Source of the DNA: Deinococcus marmoris DSM 12784
Lineage (GTDB): Bacteria; Deinococcota; Deinococci; Deinococcales; Deinococcaceae
Assembly: GCF_000701405.1 (NCBI RefSeq)
Contig: NZ_JNIV01000010.1
Span: forward strand, 1-64,000
DNA: 64,000 nucleotides
Direction: 5' to 3'
Positions 28,024-42,284 of this stretch are shown in pieces. Position numbers and translations under genes: made by a program. Under the pieces are notes generated by a model. The model had not been told where the DNA came from. It did not search any database and saw only the letters and a program-made list of their open reading frames with translations. Every line of letters starts with the position of its first letter. The first letter of the stretch is position 1.

Positions 28024-28466
28024 CCGTGCCTTCATCTGGACCGCTGCTGTTGACCGCCGAGGGAGACACGCTGTTCTCTCGCATTGGGGAGGAACGTCTG
28101 CGGGCGCTGCTGTGGGGCTTTTACGCCGTAGTTGTGAAGGACGAGGTGCTGGGGCCGATCTTCAGGCAACGCATCGGGCCATTTCCAGGGGCCGGGTGGC
28201 CGGTGCATATCGCGCGGCTGGAGGGCTTCTGGCGGGCCGTCACGGGCGGCCCCAGCGCCTACCGGGGGCAGCCCGGCCCGGCCCACAGCAATCTCGGCGC
28301 AGAGGCAGCCCACTTTGACCGCTGGCTGGCTCTGTGGGAAACGGCACTGGCCGAACACCTCGGTCCATCAGAAGCACAGGCCCTGCTGGTGATGGCGTCA
28401 CGCATGCGGGTATCGCTGCAACGCTTCGCACTGGCCGGAGCCGCTTTACAGGGAGAAAAATCATGA
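28020..28466 (+). CDS. group III truncated haemoglobin
   Basis: Two-over-two globin of 148 residues. Features are the B-helix FYAVVVKDEVLGPIF, then LEGFWRAVTGGPSAYRGQPGPAHSNLG with the proximal-side His, and HFDRWLALWETAL, which is typical of group III (trHbP). Such globins bind O2 or NO or act as peroxide/NO scavengers. GTG start overlapping the preceding stop; next gene overlaps its own stop as ATGA, so all are translationally coupled. Confidence 0.88.
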   Translation: MTVPSSGPLLLTAEGDTLFSRIGEERLRALLWGFYAVVVKDEVLGPIFRQRIGPFPGAGWPVHIARLEGFWRAVTGGPSAYRGQPGPAHSNLGAEAAHFDRWLALWETALAEHLGPSEAQALLVMASRMRVSLQRFALAGAALQGEKS

Positions 28467-28768
28467 CCACCGAACACACAGACACCAAACACACAGACAT
28501 TCAGCGCGCCGCACCTCCGCAGGTGCTGACCGCCACCCCGCACGGACGGTCACTGCTGTTCACGCTGGAGGCCGGGCAGGGCATCCCGCCCCACCGCCAT
28601 CCCGGCGCGCAGGCCATTCTTACCGTCCTGTCGGGCGAGATTGAGGTCAGGGCGCAGACCACGCAGACGCTGAAGGCGGGCGAGGTGGCGGTCCATGATG
28701 GCAACGAACAGATCAGTCTGCTGGCCCTTCAGCCGGGACAGGTGCTAGTGACGCTGCTGGGCGGGTAA
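28463..28768 (+). CDS. cupin-domain protein
   Basis: Single cupin barrel of 101 residues: PPHRHPGAQAILTVLSGEIEV holds the two metal-binding His of motif 1, and HDGNEQISLLAL the second motif region. Often a metal-dependent small enzyme or sensor; here no substrate can be named. Coupled to the truncated haemoglobin by a 4-base overlap. Confidence 0.85.
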   Translation: MTTEHTDTKHTDIQRAAPPQVLTATPHGRSLLFTLEAGQGIPPHRHPGAQAILTVLSGEIEVRAQTTQTLKAGEVAVHDGNEQISLLALQPGQVLVTLLGG

Positions 28769-28789
28769 AGCATGGCAGCATAGACCCCT

Positions 28790-29503
28790 GTGACTCCCGA
28801 ACGCGCCCTGGCCCTCCTGCGTCACGCCCCCATCTTTCAGGGCGCGCAGGAGGCCGATCTGTCGCCGCTGGCCGAACGGGGCCACTTCTTAGGGCTGATG
28901 CGTGGGCAACACCTGTTTCAGGCCGGGCAGCCCGTGGAAGCGCTGTATGTCGTCGCCAGTGGCAGCGTGCGGGTCTACCGGCTGGCGCGCGGCGGACGGC
29001 GCGAGCTGACCCTGCATGTGGAGGGACCGCGTCAACTGGTGGCCGGTATCGCCGCCTTCCAGAGTCGGGCGGTCTACCCAGCGCACGCCCAGGCCCTCCA
29101 GAGTCCCACCGAGGTGCTGGCCCTGCCGGTGGAAGCCGTGCGGCAGGCCGTGTTCAACACGCCGACGCTGGCGCAGGCGGTGATCGCCTATTTTGCGCGG
29201 CGACAGGCCGAGTTGCTGGGACGGCTGGACAGTCTGGTGTTCAGTGAACTGGGCGAACGGCTGGCCGCCTACCTGCTGGAGCACGCCGCCGAAACACCGC
29301 ACGCGCTGCCCACCAATTCGGAACTGGCCGCGCTGCTGGGCACCGTGCCGGAAATCATCAGCCGCAAGCTGGGCGAGTTCTATCGGCTGGGCCTGATCGT
29401 GCTGGAACGCCGCACGGTGCGGGTCTGTGATGTGGCAGAACTGGCGCGGCTGGCGGGCCACACAGTGACAGCAGGGGACGCAGCAAGGGAGGCGGGGCGC
29501 TAG
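28790..29503 (+). CDS. Crp/Fnr-family transcriptional regulator
   Basis: A 237-residue regulator with an N-terminal cyclic-nucleotide-like barrel (GQHLFQAGQPVEALYVVASGSVRVYR), a dimerisation helix and a C-terminal winged helix (NSELAALLGTVPEIISRKLGEF). It lacks the N-terminal Cys cluster of Fnr, so an Fe-S oxygen sensor is unlikely; Dnr/NnrR-type NO sensing through haem, or redox sensing, is possible. GTG start 21 bp after the cupin stop. Position suggests it controls the haemoglobin genes. Confidence 0.88.
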   Translation: MTPERALALLRHAPIFQGAQEADLSPLAERGHFLGLMRGQHLFQAGQPVEALYVVASGSVRVYRLARGGRRELTLHVEGPRQLVAGIAAFQSRAVYPAHAQALQSPTEVLALPVEAVRQAVFNTPTLAQAVIAYFARRQAELLGRLDSLVFSELGERLAAYLLEHAAETPHALPTNSELAALLGTVPEIISRKLGEFYRLGLIVLERRTVRVCDVAELARLAGHTVTAGDAAREAGR

Positions 29504-29548
29504 GGTCTCCCCCACCGCCCCGCCTCTTCTCAACTCTGTTTCCTGCGC

Positions 29549-30148
29549 TCAGTTGCCGTTCTGGCCGGTCCGTTCGCTCTGGAGACGGCCCTTGCCCACC
29601 GCGTCGTCCAGCTTGATGGCCCCGTGCTGGCGCATCAGGCTCAGGGCCTCGTCGGCGCGGGCGCTGCTGGGGTCACGGGCGATCACAATGACGTGGCCGT
29701 CGCCGAGGCCAGCGTTGAAGCGCTCGGCCTGTACCGGGGGCACGCCCATGCGGCGCAGCAGGGTCACGTAATCGCCGCTGTCACTGCCCGACAGCGCGCC
29801 GAACATGCCGCCCAGCGTCAGGCCGCCGATAGCGCCGTACATGATGCCCAGCAGGCCGCCCTCCTGATAGATGCGGGTGACCGGGAACACCAGGATCAGC
29901 AGCCAGATCGGGACGGTCAGCACCAGACTCGCCAGTGTCCCCACCACTGCGCCCCGGATGACGGCTGCCGATCCGGCGGGCGCGCCCTCTTCCGGGCTGA
30001 CCCCCGTGGACTGCGCCAGCTCCTCTTCGGCCACAGCGTCGTTCAGGGCAAAGCCCAGATGATCGCGTTCAAAACCACGGGATTTCAGGGCTTCCAGAAC
30101 GACCTTGGCCTGATCCGGCTCACGAAAGAGGGCAACGACGCTTTCCAT
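29549..30148 (-). CDS. general-stress-protein-17M-like membrane protein
   Basis: A 199-residue protein. Residues 1-45 (VALFREPDQAKVVLEALKSRGFERDHLGFAL) resemble the YflT/GSP17M stress domain. Two hydrophobic segments (about 67-90 and 97-120, Gly-rich) follow and then a soluble domain with VIVIARD, a second ferredoxin-like half. Function unknown, probably envelope stress. An AAAAAT/TAAAAA box is about 6 bases before the ATG. Confidence 0.75.
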   Translation of the reverse strand: MESVVALFREPDQAKVVLEALKSRGFERDHLGFALNDAVAEEELAQSTGVSPEEGAPAGSAAVIRGAVVGTLASLVLTVPIWLLILVFPVTRIYQEGGLLGIMYGAIGGLTLGGMFGALSGSDSGDYVTLLRRMGVPPVQAERFNAGLGDGHVIVIARDPSSARADEALSLMRQHGAIKLDDAVGKGRLQSERTGQNGN

Positions 30149-30284
30149 GCCTGCATTTTTACCACGTACAGCGCAGAAAAGGGAGGGACAGAGAAGAAAC
30201 GATCCTTTAGGTCCGGGCACGCGGGACTGCGGGCGCATCCCCCACCCTGCGCTTTCCGGTACGTTTTGCCCCCCCGCCCCCTCA

Positions 30285-30290
30285 TATACT
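30285..30290 (+). promoter_or_regulatory. -10 box TATACT, leaderless
   Basis: TATACT ends 7 bases before the ATG of the polyprenyl synthase gene. Confidence 0.6.
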
Positions 30291-30297
30291 GTGGGCC

Positions 30298-31272
<975 letters not shown>

Positions 31273-31410
31273 GCCGCCTCGTCGTCCTGCCTGAGCGGAC
31301 AGCGCACCAAGGCTGACTTTTCAATCGACAGGTCTTCTGGACCGTCTCTCGCGGCATGGGAACTGGAAACGCTTCAGCTCTTCTCTTTGTCCTGGCCTCA
31401 TGTTCTCGGC

Positions 31411-31439
31411 TTGACGGGCCGCATGGGCGGCGTTAGAAC
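31411..31439 (+). promoter_or_regulatory. candidate gdhA promoter TTGACG-17-TAGAAC
   Basis: TTGACG (31411-31416) and TAGAAC (31434-31439) are separated by 17 bp. This predicts a 5' untranslated region of about 220 bases before gdhA, in contrast to the leaderless genes nearby. Confidence 0.5.
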
Positions 31440-31554
31440 AGGGGCACAACATTTCCTGGGCCAGGCCCACTGCACGAGTCGGTCCGGTGATGACCGGGGC
31501 GTTGTCTATGTGTGTATGCTCCAAAGCAGACCATCCGGGCAGTGTGGACACGGT

Positions 31555-31571
31555 CCAGACATCCGGTCTGG
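31555..31571. repeat. inverted repeat in gdhA leader
   Basis: CCAGAC, five bases, GTCTGG. A possible operator or RNA hairpin between the candidate promoter and gdhA. The remaining part of this 394-bp gene-free stretch holds nothing else I can name. Confidence 0.45.
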
Positions 31572-31612
31572 CACCTGCGTCTATGCTTCGGTTCCACCCC
31601 TGTTCACTGGTC

Positions 31613-31635
31613 ACCCCACCCCACCCCACCCCACC
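31613..31635. repeat. ACCCC tandem repeat
   Basis: Four ACCCC units plus a partial one, 32 bases before the gdhA start codon; a simple repeat prone to length change. Confidence 0.8.
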
Positions 31636-31666
31636 ATTCACCCCATCCCACAAAGGAGAACTCTAA

Positions 31667-32911
<1,245 letters not shown>

Positions 32912-33008
32912 GCTTCAGGCAGAGGGCAGAAAGCCTTCGCCAGACCTCCCATCTTCCTCTTGCACAGTCCACAGCCCTCATCCCGCACCCCCAAAAAGGA
33001 GCCTCCGC

Positions 33009-34331
33009 ATGACCGCCACCCAGGAACCCGAACACGTCAAGCAGAAGAAATACGGCGCGCACGACATTCCCAGCTACCTGGACCCCAACCACATCGGGCC
33101 GTATGAAATCTATCTGGAGCAGGTGGAGCGGGTCACGCCGTACCTGGGCAAGCTGGCGTACTGGGTAGAGACCCTCAAGCGGCCCAAACGCATTCTGGTG
33201 GTGGACATCCCGGTTCATCTGGATGACGGCACCGTGGCGCATTTCGAGGGCTACCGCGTGCAGCACAACACCTCACGCGGCCCGGCCAAGGGCGGCATCC
33301 GCTACCACCAGGACGTGACTTTAAGCGAAGTGATGGCGCTGTCTGCATGGATGACCATCAAGAACGCTGCCGTCAACCTGCCCTACGGCGGCGGCAAGGG
33401 CGGCGTACGCATCGATCCGCGCAAGTACAGCACCGGGGAAATCGAGCGCGTGACCCGCCGTTACGCCACCGAGATCGGGCTGATCATCGGGCCGGAAAAA
33501 GACATTCCCGCCCCCGACGTAAACACCAATCCGCAGACGATGGCGTGGATCATGGACACCTACTCGATGAACGTGGGCCGCACCTCCACGGGGGTCGTGA
33601 CCGGCAAGCCCGTTGCGCTGGGCGGCTCGCTGGGCCGCGCGGACGCCACCGGGCGCGGCGTGTTCATCACCGGGGCAGAGGCCCTGAAGAAACTGGGGCT
33701 GCCGCTGGAAGGCGCGCGAATTGCCATTCAGGGCTTCGGCAACGTGGGGGAAGCGGCCTCGCGCATCTTCCACGATCACGGCGCGAAGATCGTGGCGATT
33801 CAGGACGTGACCGGCACCATCCACAGCGAGGCCGGAATTGACCCCGCCGCCGCGCTGGAACATCTGCGCCGCACTGGCAAGATCACCGAACTGCCCGGCA
33901 GCGAGGAAATCCAGAAAGACGAGTTCTGGAGCGTGGACTGTGACGTGCTGATTCCCGCCGCGCTGGAAAACCAGATCACGCTGGCGAACGCCGACAAGAT
34001 CAAGGCCCGACTGATCGTGGAGGGCGCGAACGGCCCCACCAACCCCGCCGCCGACGATCTGTTGACCGAAAAGGGCGTGACCATCGTGCCCGACGTACTG
34101 GCGAACGCCGGGGGCGTGACCGTCAGTTACTTCGAGTGGGTGCAGGACTTCAGCTCGTTCTTCTGGACCGAGGAAGAGATCAACAAACGGCTGGACCGGA
34201 TCATGACCGAGGCGTTCCTGAGCCTGTGGGCCGTGAAGGAGCAGCACAACGTGACGCTGCGGACCGCCGTCTACATCGTGTCCTGCACGCGGGTGCTGGA
34301 AGCGCGGGCGCTACGGGGACTTTACCCCTGA
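33009..34331 (+). CDS. gdhB: glutamate dehydrogenase, catalytic subunit (GdhB)
   Basis: Interconverts glutamate and 2-oxoglutarate plus ammonia. The 440-residue protein has all three catalytic lysines: [10 protein letters not shown] (Lys94), MTIK (Lys118) and YGGGKGG (Lys130), and the Rossmann motif [19 protein letters not shown] lies eight to nine bases before the ATG. It follows gdhA by 97 bp and a terminator closes the unit. Confidence 0.95.
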   Translation: MTATQEPEHVKQKKYGAHDIPSYLDPNHIGPYEIYLEQVERVTPYLGKLAYWVETLKRPKRILVVDIPVHLDDGTVAHFEGYRVQHNTSRGPAKGGIRYHQDVTLSEVMALSAWMTIKNAAVNLPYGGGKGGVRIDPRKYSTGEIERVTRRYATEIGLIIGPEKDIPAPDVNTNPQTMAWIMDTYSMNVGRTSTGVVTGKPVALGGSLGRADATGRGVFITGAEALKKLGLPLEGARIAIQGFGNVGEAASRIFHDHGAKIVAIQDVTGTIHSEAGIDPAAALEHLRRTGKITELPGSEEIQKDEFWSVDCDVLIPAALENQITLANADKIKARLIVEGANGPTNPAADDLLTEKGVTIVPDVLANAGGVTVSYFEWVQDFSSFFWTEEEINKRLDRIMTEAFLSLWAVKEQHNVTLRTAVYIVSCTRVLEARALRGLYP

Positions 34332-34349
34332 GCGCAGACGACAATCAGT

Positions 34350-34391
34350 AAAAAGCAGATGGCTGGGGAGACCCGCGCCATCTGCTTTTTT
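34350..34391 (+). terminator. terminator after gdhB
   Basis: Nine-bp core stem GCAGATGGC/GCCATCTGC, flanked by A and T runs, with six T after the stem. Confidence 0.9.
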
Positions 34392-34446
34392 GTGCTTGAA
34401 ATACCCTGAACTCGATTCCGAGAGCGGAGTTGCGGTTGGGGCGCGC

Positions 34447-36105
<1,659 letters not shown>

Positions 36106-36113
36106 TGCCCACG

Positions 36114-36119
36114 AGTGTA
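36114..36119 (-). promoter_or_regulatory. -10 box TACACT for treS (leaderless)
   Basis: TACACT on the minus strand ends 8 bases before the treS ATG. Confidence 0.55.
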
Positions 36120-36229
36120 ATAGACCCAGGTGTATTAGAGAAGGGCTTTGGAATCGCTGCCAACCCGGAGGGTGAAAGAAATGCCGCGAGGACCGATGGT
36201 GAGAGTGCAGCGAGCTGGAAGGCAAAAAG

Positions 36230-36415
36230 AAACCCCTCTCCTACGGAGCTGTGCCGGCCAGTCTGCTTCGCAGCCAGCTTCCCTCAAAAGGGAGCCAGGG
36301 AGCGCAGAAGACCGTCCAGAACAGGAATCTCCTCGCCTCGCTTCTAAGAGGAGGTGCCCCGAAGGGGCGGACTCGTAGAGCTGCGAAGCAGAGGGGTTAA
36401 ACCGTGGGAGCCACC
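36230..36415. repeat. dispersed intergenic repeat (copy 2)
   Basis: It begins AAACCCCTCTCC and ends GAGGGGTTAAACCGTGGGAG. It contains the block seen in copy 1 (CAGTCTGCTTCGCAGCCAGC onward, near 36260) and its inverse CTGCGAAGCAG near the right end, so the element can fold on itself. No ORF of note inside. Confidence 0.7.
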
Positions 36416-36471
36416 CTGTAAACTCAACTTCGCTACATCTTGCAGCAGTTTAAACCAAAGCACCAGACAGC

Positions 36472-36497
36472 AAAAAACCCCGCCCTGAGACGAGGTT
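36472..36497 (-). terminator. terminator after tRNA-Gln
   Basis: Minus strand AACCTCG/CGGGGTT stem (one T-G pair), 8-base loop, then a U run. Confidence 0.75.
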
Positions 36498-36507
36498 TTC
36501 TACATTC

Positions 36508-36581
36508 TGGTTGGGGCACAAGGACTCGAACCTTGATCGACAGTGTCAGAGACTGTTGTCCTGCCATTAGACGATGCCCCA
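36508..36581 (-). tRNA. tRNA-Gln (CTG anticodon)
   Basis: 74 bases on the minus strand with the CCA end encoded. The acceptor stem TGGGGCA pairs with TGCCCCA. The anticodon loop CTCTGAC is closed by ACAGT/ACTGT and gives anticodon CTG, reading CAG codons for glutamine. The T loop GGTTCGAATCC is standard. Confidence 0.97.
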
Positions 36582-36621
36582 GCGAGATAGGGGTGCTTTC
36601 CCCTAGGGGAAGGCGACAGAA

Positions 36622-36650
36622 AGTATAACGGGCAGGCCGGGAAGCGTCAA
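36622..36650 (-). promoter_or_regulatory. tRNA-Gln promoter TTGACG-17-TATACT
   Basis: Minus strand TTGACG (36645-36650), exact 17-bp spacer and TATACT (36622-36627); the best conventional promoter in the window, about 40 bases before the mature tRNA. Confidence 0.85.
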
Positions 36651-36728
36651 GCTCCGGGGAGCATCTGCGTGCTGGCGGGCCGTCTTCAGCGTTCCATCAG
36701 AAATGAATGGACCGCGTTCAGAGCGTGC

Positions 36729-36758
36729 TTGCTGCCCACACGCCGACTCTGGTACACT
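36729..36758 (+). promoter_or_regulatory. candidate rpsA promoter TTGCTG-18-TACACT
   Basis: TTGCTG and TACACT are separated by 18 bp. The predicted 5' untranslated region is about 140 bases before the rpsA start, in which S1 autoregulation would be plausible. Confidence 0.55.
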
Positions 36759-36901
36759 GATAGATGTTGCCGCGCCGTTGCGCCCGTGTCTCCCCCCCGC
36801 TGAATTAAGTTTTAGCGGAAGCAGGCCGAAGGACGCACGGCAGCAGTTTACAGAAGCTGGCTGTCAGGCGGAGTTCTGCCAGCCCAGGAGGACAGGAGTT
36901 C

Positions 36902-38860
<1,959 letters not shown>

Positions 38861-38890
38861 GCCCCTTGAGGTTCTGAAGTCGAATTGAGG

Positions 38891-38929
38891 AAGGCCCGGA
38901 TGCGAGAGTGTCCGGGTCTTCTTCGTTTT
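38891..38929 (+). terminator. terminator after rpsA
   Basis: Ten-bp arms AAGGCCCGGA/TCCGGGTCTT with one G-T pair, 10-base loop, then CTTCGTTTT. Confidence 0.75.
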
Positions 38930-39005
38930 GAGTCGTATGGTGACGGGTTTGGGGTTGCCCTGCCAGCGGCACTCCCTGGCCCCCTCTGAGTACAACAGAC
39001 TGATT

Positions 39006-39043
39006 GGCACAGCTCCGCAGCAGCGCCGCAGGAGAGGGGTTTT
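39006..39043. repeat. fragment of dispersed intergenic repeat
   Basis: GGCACAGCTCCG and AGGAGAGGGGTTTT match the reverse complement of the left end of the copy near 36.23 kb, interrupted by a short insertion. Confidence 0.5.
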
Positions 39044-39109
39044 CATTTGATCGGGCCGGACCTCTTCGGCCCATCAGGTACTCTTTTCATTTCGTCGCAG
39101 GCGGGCGGG

Positions 39110-39115
39110 TATCAT
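39110..39115 (+). promoter_or_regulatory. -10 box TATCAT for tetR-type gene (leaderless GTG)
   Basis: TATCAT ends 7 bases before the GTG start and overlaps the alternative upstream ATG, which is therefore not favoured. Confidence 0.5.
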
Positions 39116-39122
39116 GCGGGGC

Positions 39123-39719
39123 GTGACCGTCCCACTGCCGCCCACCGTTGCCTATCCCCCCGACACCACCCGCACCCGCATTGGACAGGAGGCGGCGCGG
39201 CTGTTCGTGGCAAGCGGCTACCACGGCGTCTCCATGCGCGAGGTGGCCGAGGCGGTGGGCGTGACCAAACCCGCGCTGTACCACCACTATGCCGACAAGG
39301 AATCGCTGTTCCTGGCGATGCTGGACGGCGCGCTGGCCGGTCTTGCGCGGCTGATCGAACACGCCTCGGCCCAGAACGGACTGTCGGCGCAACTGGACAC
39401 GCTGGTCAGCGAACTGGTGGACAGCGCCCCCGAGCAGCGCGTGGGCCTGCAACTGGCATCAGAACTGCGGCACGTCTCGCCGGAACGCCGCAAGACTTTT
39501 GAGAACGAATACCGCCGGATCTGGATGGGCGGCCTGAGCGCCCTGTTCGAGGCGGCCTCGGCGCGCGGTGAACTGCGCGCCGACATGCCGCCGCCCATGC
39601 TGACGCGGGCGTTTCTGGCCCTGATCTACCCGCTGGTCACGGGAACGCCGCCCACCGATCCGCAGGGCACAGCGCGGGCACTGTTGTCGGTGTACCTGGA
39701 CGGTGCCAGACCGCGTTGA
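39123..39719 (+). CDS. TetR/AcrR-family regulator
   Basis: DNA-binding repressor of 198 residues. The N-terminal helix-turn-helix reads GYHGVSMREVAEAVGVTKPALYHHYADKESLF (the recognition helix is the VTKPALYHHY part). The C-terminal half is a ligand and dimer domain with no identifiable ligand. Its neighbour, a drug/metabolite transporter, is convergent, so regulation of that gene is possible but not indicated by a shared promoter. Confidence 0.88.
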   Translation: MTVPLPPTVAYPPDTTRTRIGQEAARLFVASGYHGVSMREVAEAVGVTKPALYHHYADKESLFLAMLDGALAGLARLIEHASAQNGLSAQLDTLVSELVDSAPEQRVGLQLASELRHVSPERRKTFENEYRRIWMGGLSALFEAASARGELRADMPPPMLTRAFLALIYPLVTGTPPTDPQGTARALLSVYLDGARPR

Positions 39720-39739
39720 CCGTGGGCTGAGCCTTCCCC

Positions 39740-39770
39740 TCCCCACCTCATTGAAGGGGTGGGGATTTTT
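39740..39770 (+). terminator. terminator after tetR-type gene
   Basis: TCCCCACC/GGTGGGGA stem with a 10-base loop and five T. The hairpin also encodes the last residues (KSPPLQ) of the convergent EamA gene. Confidence 0.75.
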
Positions 39771-40728
39771 CGTCGCCCCCATTAATCCTGCTTTCCACAC
39801 CCGGCTTTCTGACCCCGCCCGATTCCGGCCAGTTCGCCAGCGTTGCCCCGATCAGAATGACGGCGGCCATGCCCCACACACTGGCGGGCAACCGCTCGTG
39901 CAGCAGCGCGGCGCTGAGGGTCAGGGCGATCACCGGGGCCAGCGCCTGCCACACGCTGGTGCGGGCCGCCCCCAGGACCTGCGCGCCGCCTGCCCAGGCC
40001 AGATAAGCGACGACATTGGCCCCCAGCGCGCTGAAGGCAATGCCCAGCCACGCCGCTGCTGGCACGCCCGTCTCCTTCAGGCCCGCGAATTGAAGGTGCG
40101 GCAGGGCGTACAGCAGGTACGGCACACTGCCCAGCGCCAGACTGAAGGCCACGAAGGGCAGCGCGCCAAGCCGCGCCGACAATGGACGATTAAACAGCGT
40201 ATACAGCGCCCACACCACCCCGGCGGCCAGCAACCACAGCAGTCCAGTCAGGGTGACCGACACCCCCGGCACGCGCGTCAGGGCCAGCAGGCCCAGCAGA
40301 CCGGCGAAGGCCACGGCCACACCGGCCCCTTGGCGGCGGGTGAAGCCCTGGCCCAGCAACAGGCCCAGCGGTAGCACCAGCACGGGCACCAGCCCGTTGA
40401 CCAGTCCCGCCACGCCCGCCGGATTCAACTCGATCCCAGTTAGAAAAAATGCCTGAAACAGCGTGTTGCCCAGCAGCCCCACCCCAGCCACCGTCAGCCA
40501 GGTCCGGGCGTCCCAGCGCGGCCAGCCGTGGGCGCGGACGGCCAGCGTGACCAGCACGGTTCCAGCGGTCAGCGCCCGCACGGTGTTGGTGGTCTCGGCA
40601 TTCAGAACGCCCAGCACGGCTTTCAGCGCCACCACGTTTGCGCCCCACAGGAACACGGTCAGCAGCACGCCCGCAAGGGCCAGCCGAACCTGCCGTTCAG
40701 GGGGGGCCGGGGAGGAATGAACCGTCAC
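39748..40728 (-). CDS. EamA-family (DMT) transporter
   Basis: A 326-residue protein of ten hydrophobic helices in two EamA repeats (about residues 17-145 and 160-295), the second ending QALAPVIALTLSAALLHERLPASVWGMAAVILIG. These carry amino acids, nucleosides or drugs across the inner membrane. GTG start without a ribosome binding site. Substrate unknown. Confidence 0.85.
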   Translation of the reverse strand: MTVHSSPAPPERQVRLALAGVLLTVFLWGANVVALKAVLGVLNAETTNTVRALTAGTVLVTLAVRAHGWPRWDARTWLTVAGVGLLGNTLFQAFFLTGIELNPAGVAGLVNGLVPVLVLPLGLLLGQGFTRRQGAGVAVAFAGLLGLLALTRVPGVSVTLTGLLWLLAAGVVWALYTLFNRPLSARLGALPFVAFSLALGSVPYLLYALPHLQFAGLKETGVPAAAWLGIAFSALGANVVAYLAWAGGAQVLGAARTSVWQALAPVIALTLSAALLHERLPASVWGMAAVILIGATLANWPESGGVRKPGVESRINGGDEKSPPLQ

Positions 40729-40870
40729 AACTGGGCCGTCACGGAAGTGAGCATACGCTCCAGGCCCACCGCAGCCCCAGCCGCCCGCACGTCCCAGCGT
40801 CCCACGAGGCCCAGTTAAGACCTTGTGATTGCCGGAACTTTCCAGGCTTCAGGCGTTCAGGCCCCAGGAC

Positions 40871-42145
40871 TTATTTCGCCGCCCGCGTGGCCAACGCCTG
40901 TAAGGCCGCTTCCAGCGTCACGTCCCGGCCCTGTTCGGTCAGTGCCACGATGTCGCCGGGGGCCAGCACGTCGGGCGTGATGCTGTCGGGCAACGCCTCG
41001 CCCTTCTCGTTGAAGGCGCGCAGGACCGTCACCGAGACCACGCCGCCATCGGGGAGCGGCTCGAAAACTACGCCGCTGTTGCCCACACCGCGCGTCTTCT
41101 CGCCCACGGCGATGGCCCCAGCCCGCTGTGCGTAATAGGTGAAGACCTCGGCGCAGGAGGCGGTGTTCGGCCCCACCAGCACGGCCACTGGCCCCTTCCA
41201 GACGGCGCTGCCGGGGGGGACAGTCTTCATGTTCAGGAAATTGCCGCGCGTGCCGTTCACGCCAGTAAAGCTGTAGGTGGACAGCCTGCCGTTATAGCGG
41301 GTCTGGGATTTGTACTCCACCGGGGCAAAGACGCTGGCGGCGGCCACGCACTCGGTGAGGCTGCCGCCGCCGTTGTAGCGCAGGTCCACGATCAGCTCGC
41401 GCGCCCCTGCCGCCTGCGCTTCCTTCAGCCGGGCCAGAAACAGTTGCGAGGCATCGCTGGGCAGGAAAGTGGGATACGAGATCACCGCCACCTTGCCGTC
41501 TGTGCCCGTCCAGGCCAACGTAGGCACGTCGCGGGCCAGCAGGGACTGGGTGCTGAGGCTGAGGGTCAGTTCCGGGCTGGCAGGTCGCCGGACGGTCACA
41601 CGGATAGGCTCGGCTGCCCGCTCCAGCCGGATAAAGTCGTTGGGGCCAATGGGCGCGTTCTCGCCGCCGCGTTTGCCTGCCGCTGCGCCGTTCACGGTGG
41701 TCACCAGATCGAACACGCGCAGGCCCCCAGCCTCGGCGGGACTGCCGGGGATGATCGAGACCACCAGCAGGCCGCCCTCGGCGCGTGCCAGCCGCGCTCC
41801 GGTGCGCTGAACGGCCAGATCCTGCGTCACCTCGCGCAGCCGCTCGGCCCCCTCCGGGTCACGGACATTGGTGTGGGCGTCGCCAAATTCCTTGAACAGG
41901 TCGGTCAGGACATCGCGGCCCGTGGCATAGGGACACGCCTCGCCCTGATCCGAACAGCGCACACGCAGCAGGGCGTCGTACTTCTCGCTCAGGGCTTTTA
42001 AATCCGCCGTGGACCAGCCGTAATACTCGCGCGCGACCTGCCGCGTGGCCGACTGGAACAGGTCGCTGGCTGGACTGGCCCCCGCCACGGGCAGGGCGAG
42101 CAGCAACGCCGGAAACAGCGCACGCGGAAAGCGGTTATAGGGCAC
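40871..42145 (-). CDS. exported S41-family (CtpA-like) peptidase
   Basis: C-terminal-processing-type serine protease, 424 residues, with a signal peptide (residues 1-22), a PDZ domain (about 90-185, [19 protein letters not shown]) and a peptidase domain. The Ser nucleophile region is NTASCAEVF. The usual GKG block with the catalytic Lys reads GEKTRGVGN here, so the Lys is displaced or absent. A GTG start with TACGCT 5 bases upstream is preferred over an upstream frame that precedes the signal peptide. Confidence 0.85.
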   Translation of the reverse strand: MPYNRFPRALFPALLLALPVAGASPASDLFQSATRQVAREYYGWSTADLKALSEKYDALLRVRCSDQGEACPYATGRDVLTDLFKEFGDAHTNVRDPEGAERLREVTQDLAVQRTGARLARAEGGLLVVSIIPGSPAEAGGLRVFDLVTTVNGAAAGKRGGENAPIGPNDFIRLERAAEPIRVTVRRPASPELTLSLSTQSLLARDVPTLAWTGTDGKVAVISYPTFLPSDASQLFLARLKEAQAAGARELIVDLRYNGGGSLTECVAAASVFAPVEYKSQTRYNGRLSTYSFTGVNGTRGNFLNMKTVPPGSAVWKGPVAVLVGPNTASCAEVFTYYAQRAGAIAVGEKTRGVGNSGVVFEPLPDGGVVSVTVLRAFNEKGEALPDSITPDVLAPGDIVALTEQGRDVTLEAALQALATRAAK

Positions 42146-42150
42146 ACCCC

Positions 42151-42156
42151 AGCGTA
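42151..42156 (-). promoter_or_regulatory. -10 box TACGCT for S41 peptidase (leaderless GTG)
   Basis: TACGCT on the minus strand ends 5 bases before the GTG start. Confidence 0.45.
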
Positions 42157-42284
42157 AGCCCCCGCAGGTGGGAGGCGTGAGGGGCGCGGTTTCAATCTGC
42201 GGACGGCGCGGCGCGGAAAGCCCTGAGCCGCCCTGAGCCACGCAGTAAAATCAGATCGTCGGCAGACCCAGGAAATGTTCAATC

